Shown one piece after another: positions 30,200 through 40,652 of a stretch of DNA of 64,000 nucleotides. This stretch comes from Phoma sp. XZ068 (taxonomy: Eukaryota > Ascomycota > Dothideomycetes > Pleosporales > Didymellaceae). Where the stretch lies: assembly GCA_004835665.1 (NCBI GenBank), contig RBKR01000020.1, positions 1,054,001 to 1,118,000 of the forward strand, written 5' to 3'. The notes under the pieces are model-generated. The model did not search any database, was not told the origin of the DNA, and saw nothing but the letters and a program-made list of their open reading frames with translations. The position numbers and the translations under genes are program-made. Positions within the stretch are counted from its first letter, which is position 1. Each line of letters starts with the position of its first letter.

Positions 30200-33100
30200 A
30201 TTTAGACCGATTAAAGACATTCTGCTAACGTATGAGAATGGAACAAACATGGCAGAGGGATAGTACAGCCAATGAGTTTACTCTCTTTGTGCATCGCATC
30301 GAAACAGGCCTTTTGGATTCCCCAAACTGGTAAACTGCGCTCTCATTTTCAGAAGGCAACCATTTTTGAAGTATTACAATCCAGCACATAACTGCCGTCG
30401 CTCAAGGGGAAAGCCGTCGATATTAAAGGTTGGCCCTTTTTTTCAACCTTCTTAATCTACATCTGCGCTGGAAAATCCTCAAAGCGCTTGGTGCTTACTG
30501 TCTGTACGAGCTAGCTGCTGAGCATGACATCGAACTAAAGTATGGGTTATGAGATAGAACGTAATCCGGCTAGCTGCTTTCAAGCGTGGGATCAATTCGA
30601 ATGCTGTAAGAGTCCAGTCAGTTTTGAGAATTTATTTGCCACTGCTGCGGTTTTGCGGACAGAACACTACGTTCGAAGAATACAACACTGAATATTAAAT
30701 TGCTTGAGCGCACTTTACGCTTCGAGGTATCATGTAATACAGTCTCTTGACTGAAAAGGCTGCCAATATCGCTATGCCGGTTGGGGTCGATCAAAGTCGC
30801 CTCCATTCAACGCCTATACACCCTACGACTGCTTTAAGAAATTCGCCTGGACATTCATTAGTATTTTGTTATTGCTAGGGTAGACAGCTATAACTTACAG
30901 CGCTATAGGTACGTCCTGCCGCCGGGCGCCGCTTCCCTCATTTGCCGCAGTTGCCTTCCATGCTCCTGGATTACTGTCGGGCTGGCCTTCACGACTTCAC
31001 CTCTGCGGAGTGCATAGGAGTACCATGTCTTGAAACAGTCCTTCTGGGCTGATGTGGGATATCGAATGCCCTTGGCGCGGTGTGCTTGAAGCACCATTGA
31101 CTCGAGTGATCGTGTGGCAGCAGGCATTGTGTGAAGGGTAGCAAGATGTGGATTGAGAATGCTTTTGCGTTCTTGCGCGAGAGACTTATTGGTATTTATG
31201 GGGATTTGAGCCTTGATATAGTTGAAGGCTATTGACGGCAGCTCTGTATTCCCCAATACGGATAGTAGTCGCGGTGAATGATCGATCACGTGCTCACTGG
31301 TCGACAACAGTTATAGTAATGGAAAGTTCAAGTCAAGTTTTCGGCTTGGAAGAACTGGATATATTTTGAAAACGAGGGGATGGTGGAAGCCTCTTAACCT
31401 GAAGCGAATCGCTGACGTTTGTTCCTCTTTCCCGGATCTCCAAAGCGTCTCCGCATGTATCACAGCTCCCTGCACCCACAACCAACGCGACTGGATGCCA
31501 CGGTTGACTGTCAATGTCGTCTGATGTCCGCTCGGCCTACGGACAGTCTCCCGCTGCACGTTCATTGGCTGTGTACTAGAACTGCTTTCTCCGTAGACCT
31601 GCCTTATCGCTCCCGCGGCTACCTTTTTCACATGATTCGTATTGCGGCTCCACCTATCGCGAGTTCTCAACTGCAGCTGGGAGCGCTTGGTTGCCGCGGG
31701 TAGCTGCCGCGGGAGCTGACGTGAGGATCCGAACCTCAAAACTCGCTTGCGCCTACAGCAGTAGGCCGATGATTGGCTGCTTGTGATATCCCCTCAATGA
31801 TGGCTGCAATCGTGTGTGGATGCTCACAAACAGATGCAGAGTGTCGTATGCAGTCATGCCCACCTTGATGATGGTGATTACGGTCGACTAGGTGTCGATC
31901 AAACTTTTGTCAGTTGACAACTGCGGATATGTCCGAGGCTGTGTCTGGCAGCACTGTTAGCCAAGATTGGTAGCATTTAATTCAAAGACACTGGTGACAA
32001 GAATGATGATTGATGACGAATTTGCGCCTCCTGTGGCTAGGAGTAGCTTGAAGTTACCATGGTAGTACAATCTTCGCTGGGTACCAAAGGTTCCCTCTGC
32101 ATCAAATATCGTTGACCTCAGCGACCAAATCTCTCCAAAATCTCGAATATCTCACCTTAAATAAATTCACCAAGTGAAAACCCCAGCCTGAATTGCTGAA
32201 TACAGATCGCACCACATTCTTGCAGCGGTCACCCGAACCGCACTTTCTCTCAACATGTATTAATTGACCTATGCCGCTCAAGGTAATGTGCATCAATCTG
32301 AACCAACTCGAGCAGGGTAATGTATCATGATGACAAGGGGTATTGCACTGCGTTCAATCCATCCTGAGCCACTACCCATATTGCGCTTTGACAAGACTCT
32401 GGAAGGCCTTTTTTCACCAAGTTAGGGTAACCATGGGGCCACCAAAGATAAGCAGAAGCACAACACTCTTGAGGATTTTCACTTTGCAGCTCAGTGCCGT
32501 CAAAGTCTGACTAATAGAAAGGTCGATTTAGCTAATCGATGATGAGGTAATCTTGACGTTGGTGTTCCAATTCCGCTGAAATTGAGTAAGTGATTGTCCG
32601 CGCGACAACTGTATTCGATGATTGCGTCGCACGACAGTTCCGCGCAAGGAATTTCGTGTATGAAATCACTGATGTTAATGTCCTCAGGCACAGCATAGCT
32701 CGACTGAATTTTACCTTTGACTGCATCGCACACCATGTCAATGTCATAATGCACGCATACCCAATTGGCAGCGTGATTGATATAATTCACACTGCAAACT
32801 TACACAGAATTCTGTGGACGACCGGCATGCGGATCACTTTGTTGGTCTCGATCGAGAATAAAGCTCAATCGGTGACAGATCGCTAAAAGGAGCAGACTCT
32901 CTAATGAGTTTGGCTGCCACATTGCTGCAGATTGCACCTTTAAAGCTACTCCAAATGAGCTAAATCGCACTAATGACTGTCCATTGGCCTTTCAATCCGA
33001 AACTATTCATAGACTCGGCCTAGTTGGACTACTCGGCCACTCTTCAGGACTGTTGGATCCTTTGTCCAAAGCTACAAGCCACTGGCTGCTACTGAGGGGA

Positions 33101-33997
33101 TCACGAAAGAATCAGTTCCAAAATGCAACCTAGCCTCTCCGCAACCCCGAGTCCTACTTCCAGCCTGATAATGCCACCAGTCAGCAATAGAATCCACAGC
33201 AATACGGTTGGTCCTACGGTAAACGCTGGGCAGCAAATCGCGATTAAGCCTTTCGACCTGCCATGATAGATGGAGGCCTCGTAGCTCGCCAAATATTATA
33301 AGCAAATATGCTCTCATTGACAGCGGCGAATGGAGCTGTCGCTCCATAAACTACTCAAAATATTAAGTCCATACCGAAGTAGAGCTCAAATTTGACCTGG
33401 GAACTGCTCTCACTCGCGTGCGGATTGTCACTACTCATCAAGTCGAAGGTCGGTGGGTAAGTAGGTGGTATTCGTAGTCTGGATGATCCGCGACTTGTGT
33501 ATTGAAACTATTAAGCTAGAAACGCGATTTGGCCTCAAGATGTTTGGGACGGTAGAGTTGACGAAGGTGGTTGAGCTTGGAATGAAGAGGTGAGGAAGTG
33601 TAAGCCCCGCTAACCCGTCTTCGTCTAGCGCAGCTGCCGGCAGGGAAGCGACGTTCGGGGTTGAAATCTTATCTCTCTCAAGGTTCAAGCATTCCAATCC
33701 TTCTATTCTTGGCTTTGAAAGTCAACTACTACCTGAACTTGCGAGTATTCAAAACCACTCTCTCTTGAGACACCTCTTATGCTGCAGCTTTTGATCAGTC
33801 TAGACTCCATCCATTAGCTCGAGTACGTCATAGTCTACAGGATGTGGGCCGAGCGGGGTACATTTACGGGGGCAACTCCTGAAGGTTCAAGCAAGGCTTC
33901 ACATTCGCAACGCTTTAAAACTTCATAAGTATTTCCTGTTCCACACCACGTACATCAGCTCTTCAAAGCCGCCCGAGATCTTACAAATCAAATCACG
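30200..33997. other. 3.8 kb gene-poor, apparently degenerate region
   Basis: No ATG-initiated frame with recognisable protein features. A minus-strand frame at 30903-31307 (134 codons) has a fairly protein-like composition but begins at TTG. Frames at 31311-31739, 32500-32790 and 33072-33347 are similar. Stop codons are frequent and composition is close to 48-50% AT. It may contain relics too decayed to read by eye. The last ~200 bases must hold the promoter of the isochorismatase-family gene. Confidence 0.5.
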
Positions 33998-34623
33998 ATG
34001 GTTGCCTCTTTCCGTGACCTCCTCGGCATTCGCCCTGGTACAGCGTCGACTTCGGACTCTGCTCTGATTATCATTGATGCTCAGAATGAGTACGCCAAGG
34101 GACAACTGAAGGTCACCAACGCCGAGTCCAGCGGGAAAGCCATAGCCGATCTGCTCGAGAAGTACCGTGCTGCCAACGGAAAAATCGTTCACGTTATGCA
34201 CCAAACTCCTGAGGGTGCACCGATCTTCACCCCTGGCACCGAGCTGGCAGACGAGTTTAGCAATGTTGCTGCAAAGGTGGGATTTTTAAACCCAATCCTC
34301 GAAAATTCCATCTGATTAGCGAGTAGGACGGCGAGGAGACAATATGGAAACAGTTCCCTGGCTCGTTCGAGCAGACATCTCTACATGACGTCCTGCAATC
34401 ATGGGGTGTCAAGAAGGTCGCTCTGACTGGTTACATGGCCCATGTCTGCGTTTCTACGACTGCTCGTGAGGCTATGCAGAAGGGCTACGAGGTTATTCTT
34501 GTCGAAGATGCCATCGGCGACCGTAATATTCCGGGTGTGGATGGTCCGGAGCTGACAAGAGTTGCTTTGGCCGAGCTGGCAGATGTCTTCGGCACCATCG
34601 TGCAAAGCTCAGACATTAGGTAG
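33998..34623 (+). CDS. Isochorismatase-family cysteine hydrolase, 191 aa
   Basis: Two exons, 33998-34276 and 34327-34623, with a 50-bp intron. The donor GTGGGA is weak, but splicing restores AAK-DGEETIWKQFPGSF. The catalytic triad is visible: Asp27 in ALIIIDAQNEY, Lys101 in TIWKQFPGSF and Cys134 in GYMAHVCVSTTAREA, with the cis-peptide region before the Cys. Length and motifs match the cysteine-hydrolase group that includes nicotinamidases, N-carbamoylsarcosine amidases and maleamate amidohydrolases. Real isochorismatase activity is unlikely in a fungus. The gene stands alone between a gene-poor region and a RING gene. Given the neighbouring catabolic genes, an amide or ring-derived acid could be its substrate; that is inference. 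Confidence 0.92.
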
Positions 34624-35612
34624 ACTCGTTATAGTTGAGCAGTTTTCTGACCCAAAACTAATATAATGTGAGATAATAATGTCAAATGATCCAATGCTTT
34701 GAGATCATTTTCCTTTGCTGTTGAATATTTGTTCTCATCACAACGCTTGACTGGAGCGCGTTTCGTGATGACAAGGTCGGGCTAGAGGCTGCTGAAGCGG
34801 GCGCTGAAGCACTACGGCGCGTTAGTCAGAGATTGGATGGTGTTACAAAACGCTTGAGGCGCCATATATGTGATGCAGGCGTAGTCGTGGTCAATTGAGG
34901 TTGGTTGAATCTCGAGTGGGTCTCGGCAAGCGCAAGCGTTAGCGTCAAAATGCCAACACACCAGCGGACGCACCCGAACTTCCTCGCTCGTTTGTCTCAC
35001 GTCAAAATCACGTGGGTATCTTAGAAATCTATCTAGAGCCAGAAATGGGTACGATGACGGATCTTTGTAATCGCTCCTTGGCAATGCAACCATGATCCAC
35101 TCTTACTGAGACTCTACTTCACGGCCCCTTTCCCGTATCGACGGCAGCGCAGAGCCGCCTTACTCGTACGTTCAATAGGGCCTGGTTGGTCTCTTGAATT
35201 CAGAAAGATGAGGCTGAAGTTGGCCTCGCGTTCGGGTACAGGGCCTCAGCTGTCGCAACTCGTGACCTCTTGTCATCATTGACGGGAGGTCACCACGGCC
35301 ATGTCTTATCACGAGCGCATCAACGTCATAATCGCAACGCGGTGGTCTCGACTTCACAGCGGTTTCAGGAGACATGTCACAGTGGTGGTGACAGCAAACC
35401 GACAGCACCACGAGCGAAGGGCGAATGTGCAGCCACGATGCACAGCGCCGAAGGCATTATGATAAATATGAGAGTGAAAACGTCCTCGATGAGAATACAC
35501 AACACTTCTCAGCAGAATTTCAAAATTTGCCAGTGAACATACGTGTTTCTCCAACTCCTTTGTCACTTCACATTCCAGCAAACATTCACTAGTTCTTTCA
35601 CGCACCGCAACC
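34624..35612. other. Spacer upstream of the RING-H2 gene
   Basis: About 1 kb with overlapping short frames on both strands but no recognisable protein. It holds the 3' flank of the hydrolase and the promoter of the RING gene. Confidence 0.4.
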
Positions 35613-36686
35613 ATGCCTTCTCAGCGAAGGCCTTGCCAGCCTCTTACCGCACATGCTGTGTCTCGAACTGCAACTACAGATACACCCATGGAAGCCTTCA
35701 TCAAAACGCAGCTTCGTCCGGTGGACGAATGCATTGTGTGCACTGAGCCCTTCAGTGCAACTCATCCGCCAGTCGCTCTGGATTGCAAGCACATCTTCGG
35801 CCATAAATGTATCTCAAGATGGGTTCAAGATGGTCGCGGTAACAACGCAAGCTGTCCAGTCTGTAGACACGTCCTCGTTGCAAAGAAGAACCCGCAGCTG
35901 GCCTTTGACGCACCATCCATATGGAAAAGGCTCTGCGAGCTACCGCTGGAACGGCTACATACGTTCATGGAGAAGCTCTGGATTGGTATACGAGATCTCT
36001 GGAAACGAAAGCCAGATGGTAAGTTCGCAGTCAGCGAAATTCTGAGCAGAGTCATCTTTCCGGCCCTCATCGAAACTGGGGAGCAGACTTGGAATGGGAC
36101 GCACGATGCTTTTACAGACGCCTACAACCTCACTGTAGCGACTTGGGATTCTCTGGACCGGCCAGACAGAGCTGAAGGTCTTGCGGTTCCGCTCGTTCGT
36201 CTTGCGCGTTTAGTGTCCAGCGCCGCAACTACTATCCCTCTGTACCTCACGGATCTATCACGAACAACCAGACTGATTTGGAAAGCGAACGCGTGTCTGG
36301 GGCTTACGGAAGAGAACATCAGTTGGGACTTTATCATGAATGCCTCAACACTGGACTCGGAACGATACTTTCCGCTGTTACACCTCTACACAGTGCTTAT
36401 CTCGCAGAGTATTTCGCATGAGTCTGGTCTACAACGACCACTACCGACAAGACGATATGAGATCATGAACCTTGTTGTAGAAAAATGCTGCACGAAGGTT
36501 GGGAAAGCTAATTTTACGGGTAAACCTTCTAATGATTTCAAAGACATCCTGGCCTGTGTGTTTCGGGAGCTATGGAGGCATCAGCAAGAACAGGCGCGAC
36601 TTAGTCTGAGAGGCCATGCGAGCGAGGAGACGATTGTTAGAGGGATATGGGCGATTGCGGGATGGCCGGTCAAGAGAGACCAATAG
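35613..36686 (+). CDS. RING-H2 finger protein, 357 aa
   Basis: Intronless, ATG at 35613. A complete RING-H2 (C3H2C3) finger lies at residues 40-84: Cys40-x2-Cys43, Cys58-x-His60-x3-His64-x-Cys66 and Cys81-x2-Cys84 (DECIVC, DCKHIFGHKC, SCPVC). The remaining ~270 residues are helical without a known domain and without membrane segments. RING-H2 proteins are usually E3 ubiquitin ligases that recruit an E2 through this finger. The first Cys/His half has a very short loop (C-x-H-x3-H-x-C), as in many fungal-only RING proteins of accessory regions. Substrate is unknown. No link to the catabolic neighbours is evident. Confidence 0.88.
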   Translation: MPSQRRPCQPLTAHAVSRTATTDTPMEAFIKTQLRPVDECIVCTEPFSATHPPVALDCKHIFGHKCISRWVQDGRGNNASCPVCRHVLVAKKNPQLAFDAPSIWKRLCELPLERLHTFMEKLWIGIRDLWKRKPDGKFAVSEILSRVIFPALIETGEQTWNGTHDAFTDAYNLTVATWDSLDRPDRAEGLAVPLVRLARLVSSAATTIPLYLTDLSRTTRLIWKANACLGLTEENISWDFIMNASTLDSERYFPLLHLYTVLISQSISHESGLQRPLPTRRYEIMNLVVEKCCTKVGKANFTGKPSNDFKDILACVFRELWRHQQEQARLSLRGHASEETIVRGIWAIAGWPVKRDQ

Positions 36687-36837
36687 AGAGCTTGATCAGT
36701 CAATCCATCTGCACCAATGTACAATTTATGACCACGGACTTTTCAGGATTTAGCATTTATCTAGCATCTGATTCCTCACTATGAAGAACCAATACAATGG
36801 TATCCATCACTATACAGCCTGTTACGAACATACACAT

Positions 36838-38455
36838 TTAAGGCTTCCACCTCCAGCCTGGATGCTTCCACTCCAGATCCTGCACCTCCTGCTGCGACAG
36901 CCCCGCCACCTCCTCCCTTGCCGCGACCTCCCCCTCATCCCGCTTCTTATTGTCATACTTCATCCAGACGAGTGTTGCGAGCGCAAGAGTCGTCCATGAA
37001 ATAGCGCAAGCAAGGTTGATACTGTTACCGATCGGATACCTCGGCGCATCACCGGGCAAATAAGTCCACGTAGCAATCAGCCCGCCAACGTAGCCAAACA
37101 TAGCGTTTGTACCAATAGCGATATTGCGTGACGAGTCTGACATCACATTTGCGCTGACTTGTGCGTTACACATCGCGCCGAGTGTGAAGGCCGTGCTTGC
37201 GCAGAGGAAAACAGCAGCATAGCGGATGTTCGCGTTCAGAGTGGCGAGGAAGATGGAGTAGCCGATAATAATGGTGGGACCAGTAACTGCGATGAAGGTC
37301 TGGCGGTGGTTGTAACGCCAACTTAGCGTGGGAATAACGAGGATGAAAAATGCGCCCACAATATACGGCGGTACAGTGAGGAGCTGTTGCTGTACGGTCG
37401 TGCGGCCGGGGTAGATCGTGCGGATGATCGTGGGTAGGAAGAAGGAGATGCCAAGGACAGTGACATTGTTCAAGAGGAAGACAAGGGAAGTAGACAGGGT
37501 GATAGGGTTAACAAAGCCGCGCTTCAGTTTTGTAGTGTCGATTTTGTCAAGAAGAGCCGACTGAGCGAGACGCTCAGACTTGACACGGTCTACTGCAAGC
37601 TGCTTTTGTTCCTCGCTGAGCCAGCGGGCAGTCTCAGGACGATCTGTCAAAGTAACAAAAGCGATCAAGGAGATTCCGATTGTCATGATACCTTCAACGG
37701 CAAAGATCCTACCAAACGTTAGCAACCGTGCAGCTGGTCACCGAGGTTACGTACATCTGCCAGCCGTGCAGAGAGCCAAAGTGCGACAACTTCAGGATTC
37801 CAGAGGCTAACAGGCCACCGAATGCACCAGATAGCGGAGCTAAACTTGTCAGTGGTGCGTCCGACGGCTCTCACGTCGTGACATACCCATAGTCATCCAC
37901 AGCCCAAGCCGAAAAGTCAGCTCAGCGCGGCGATACCACCTCGAAAGGTAATATGCACAAGAAGGCATTACACCAGCCTCAAATATACCGAGCAGGAAGC
38001 GGACTGCACATGCTTGTGCGCGGGTGTGGACAAATGCAGTGCCGATTGAACAGATACCAAAGCCGAGTGTGGTAGCTGGCAAGAACCACCCGGGGCCGAT
38101 CACTTTACAACAGATGGTAGCTGGAATTTCAAAAATGATGTACGATATGTAGAAGACGGAGAGTACGGTGTTGTAGTCGTAGCCTTTCAAATGGAGGTCT
38201 TTCTCAAAGCCAGCGAGACGTGCATTTCCTGTCAGGGGGTCAGATGCAGGGTCCAAGATTTTGTAGACGCTTCTTACCGATGTTTGTGCGGTCGATAAAG
38301 CACATCAGGTACAGAAGAGTAACAGTGGGGACGACATATAGATCGATCTTAAGTCGCAACTTCCTTTCAGCCTTGCGTGCTGTTTCGGAGATGTCAACAA
38401 CGTCCTGCTCGACTTCGACCTTCTCGGCATAATCATTCGAGTTTTTATGATCCAT
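36838..38455 (-). CDS. MFS transporter, anion:cation symporter (Dal5-like) family, 491 aa
   Basis: Four exons, 38455-38278, 38228-37887, 37839-37755 and 37708-36838, all in frame. The ATG at 38455 gives MDHKNSNDYAEKVEVEQ, a hydrophilic cytosolic start; the frame extends further up without need. Typical family signatures follow: LYLMCFIDRTNIGNARLAGF (TM1 and loop), YNTVLSVFYISYIIFEIP, RFLLGIFEAGVMPSCAYYLSRWY, and RPETARWLSEEQKQLAVDR in the central loop. Twelve membrane segments are expected. The C-tail is cytosolic. Dal5-type carriers import organic acids such as allantoate, nicotinate or other carboxylates. It is divergent from the class II aldolase gene across 626 bp rich in CGGAA/TTCCG motifs, so the two are probably co-regulated. 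Confidence 0.94.
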
Positions 38456-39081
38456 GAATGTCGACAATTGAGAAGGCCGAAGGCCGATAGACAATATAAA
38501 AGACAAAGCTGTGAACAGAAGCTACAAGGCGCGTGAGAGCCTTCATATACACTCTTTCCACAACCTGCAACTGCCGCAAAATCACCAACGCACTTCCCCA
38601 TCATACAACAGATCTAAACTCAAAAGATGAGATTACCCCGGAATCCCCATAACTTTAGAAGGAACTGGGGAACTAAGTGGTCGTTCCGGAGCTTGGCAAT
38701 GTTGCATGCATGATTCATTTTGAGCAACCAATAAAGGTGTTCTGAATCGCCCATACATTTGTTGATAACAGCCAATCGGGCAGGTGCTTTTTCGGAACAT
38801 CCCTTGGTTTCCGAGCACGTGATCGGAACCACCGCTGGTTAACCGACCATCCATGGTGCTCTCGACATGGATAGGTTTCGACGGTGGCCGGAAGAGAGGC
38901 CTTTCCGAGCAGGATCACTTGGGAGGGGATGGCGACCTCATGGCGTATACTAACTGGCAGGCCGCGGATGTCGATAGATAAGCTCACCTGTAAATAATCA
39001 AGCCGAATGACCTGACAAATGAATCTCAACCACCGGTGTGTACGGCTTCCTGATCTTTCAAGTTGTGCACTTTCTTGCAAT
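38456..39081. promoter_or_regulatory. Shared divergent promoter (MFS / class II aldolase) rich in CGGAA sites
   Basis: The pentamer CGGAA or its complement TTCCG occurs at 38639, 38684, 38793, 38809, 38824, 38889 and 38903, seven times in ~270 bp. Two of these make palindromes: 38793-38813 with an 11-bp spacer and 38889-38907 with a 9-bp spacer. Confidence 0.5.
38888..38908. promoter_or_regulatory. Palindrome CCGGAA-N9-TTCCGA, likely Zn2Cys6 operator
   Basis: Same half-sites and same 9-bp spacer as the element at 26421-26441 upstream of the VOC dioxygenase-like gene. It is placed roughly 175 bp before the aldolase start and 430 bp before the MFS start. Confidence 0.5.
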
Positions 39082-40045
39082 ATGTCACCATCCGCCATAC
39101 CACTGCCTGGAATCAATGACCCATCGCCCGTGCAGGCCCTCAAAACAAAGAAACACTATACCAGCGGAGATCCAAGCTTAGCATATGTTGACGAAGAAGC
39201 TGAGAATCCGCCCACGTTCCATGATCCTTACGAGGAGCGCGCATACCTGAAGCACCGCCTCGCCCTTGCCTTTCGTGTTTTCGCTAAACACAGACTTGCA
39301 GAAGGAGTCGCAGGCCACATCACATTGCGCGATCCAGTTGATCCGACCAGCTTTTGGGTGAATCCGTTTGGCACGCACTTCTCGCTAATCAGGGATGAAG
39401 ATTTGATCAGGGTTGATGATGGTGGGAGGGTTGTTGAGGGTGGGAAGAATAAGAGGCTAAACTACGGTGAGCTGACATAGCGACTGCGAGTGCGTTTGGT
39501 GACATTTGTTAATCGATGTAGCGGCGTTCGCAATTCATGCAGAGATCCATAAAGCACGCCCCGACGTCCTTTGCGCCGCGCACTCTCACAGCCTATACGG
39601 CCGCGCTATGTGCGCGACAGGTCGCACGCTGGACATGCTCACCCAAGACTTCTGCGTATTTTACAATGATCATGTACTTCATGAGAACTTTGCTGGATTG
39701 GTTTTAGACTCCAACGAAGGAAAGGCCATTTGCGCAGCCCTTGGCAATCGAAAAGCAGCGTTGCTTGGTAACCACGGCATTTTGACTGTGGGGCCCACTA
39801 TTGAGGCAACAGTGGCGTGGTTTGTATTGTTGGAGAACTGCTGCCAGATACAGCTTATGGTTGATGCTTCAGCTGCTGGGCGAGGAGTTCCGCCTGTAAC
39901 GATTGGCGCGGAGGAAGCGCAAGCTACATGGGAAGCTGTTGGGACAAAAGGGAATGGTTATTTTCAGGGTCTTCCTTTGTTCCAAGTTGCTGAGCTGGAT
40001 TTTGGTGAGCGGACTTTGTTGGGGCGTGGTGTAGTGGCCTTGTGA
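39082..40045 (+). CDS. Class II aldolase/adducin-family protein, 302 aa
   Basis: Two exons, 39082-39466 and 39522-40045, with a 55-bp intron that joins LNYA to AFAIHAEIH. The ATG at 39082 (MSPSAIPLPG) is preferred over an upstream in-frame ATG at 39019. Motifs follow the class II aldolase fold. EGVAGHITLRDP is the substrate/phosphate loop, and FWVNPFGTHFSLI follows. The zinc ligands are in AHSHSLYGR (His-x-His). LGNHGILTVG is the second His site, and VAWFVLLENCCQIQL is the closing helix. Members act as sugar-phosphate or hydroxy-acid aldolases/decarboxylases; fungal members of this length are mostly uncharacterised. It is divergent from an organic-acid-type MFS carrier, suggesting uptake plus cleavage or decarboxylation of one substrate (inference). 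Confidence 0.92.
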
Positions 40046-40652
40046 TCATTCTCGTACTATGATGAATATCAGTCTTGACATTCTTGCTTCTAAAAGTCAG
40101 CATGGCCTCGCGCTGTGCGTATGTGAACATCTCAGAGCTCCCCTAGGATTCCCTGGCCTTGTTGGCGGCGAGCGGCGTACGGGCTGCACCAGCAAAGGCA
40201 AGACCTTTACGGATGGCCAGGAAGTAGCGTTGGGCAACACAAAACTGTCGCGATACCTGGACACACCCTTGTAACGCTCTCTTTGATCTTCCATGTATTC
40301 GATAGTGGTGCAGCAAACGACGTTGGCTTGTCGAGACGAACTGGTACACACAACAACCAGACCCTACCCGAGATGGAACTCAAAAGCCAGAATCGACATG
40401 CCAGCATCGTTTTGCGTGTAGGTTCGCCACTATTAAATCTGCAGCAGTACGGGTTGACCAGTATTTGAACACTCTAGTATCTGGCTCCTTGAAAGCTTTC
40501 AGGGTATCGTGGCAATCTTTAACCGGTGTACGCTGTTCTTGAGGGAAGCCCACTGGGGTATCATGGATGACTGTGGCTTTCCGATTGAATATTTCTGTTT
40601 GAGATTCCCAGCTTTGATGAGTCTTGCTAGAACCCAGAATGCATATGCTAGT
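40046..40652. other. Convergent spacer, no gene seen
   Basis: Lies between the aldolase stop and the stop of the minus-strand Zn2Cys6 regulator. Several short frames occur on both strands, none protein-like. It presumably holds both 3' UTRs. Confidence 0.4.

Noticed and set aside
30903..31307. Minus-strand 134-codon frame
   Set aside because: Begins at TTG with no ATG near, no family recognised and no splice partner; kept only as a possible relic inside the gene-poor region.
31690..31745. tRNA-like B-box (GGTTCGGATCC) on the minus strand near 31730
   Set aside because: No matching acceptor stem, A-box or anticodon arm could be placed upstream; only the T-arm-like hairpin is present.
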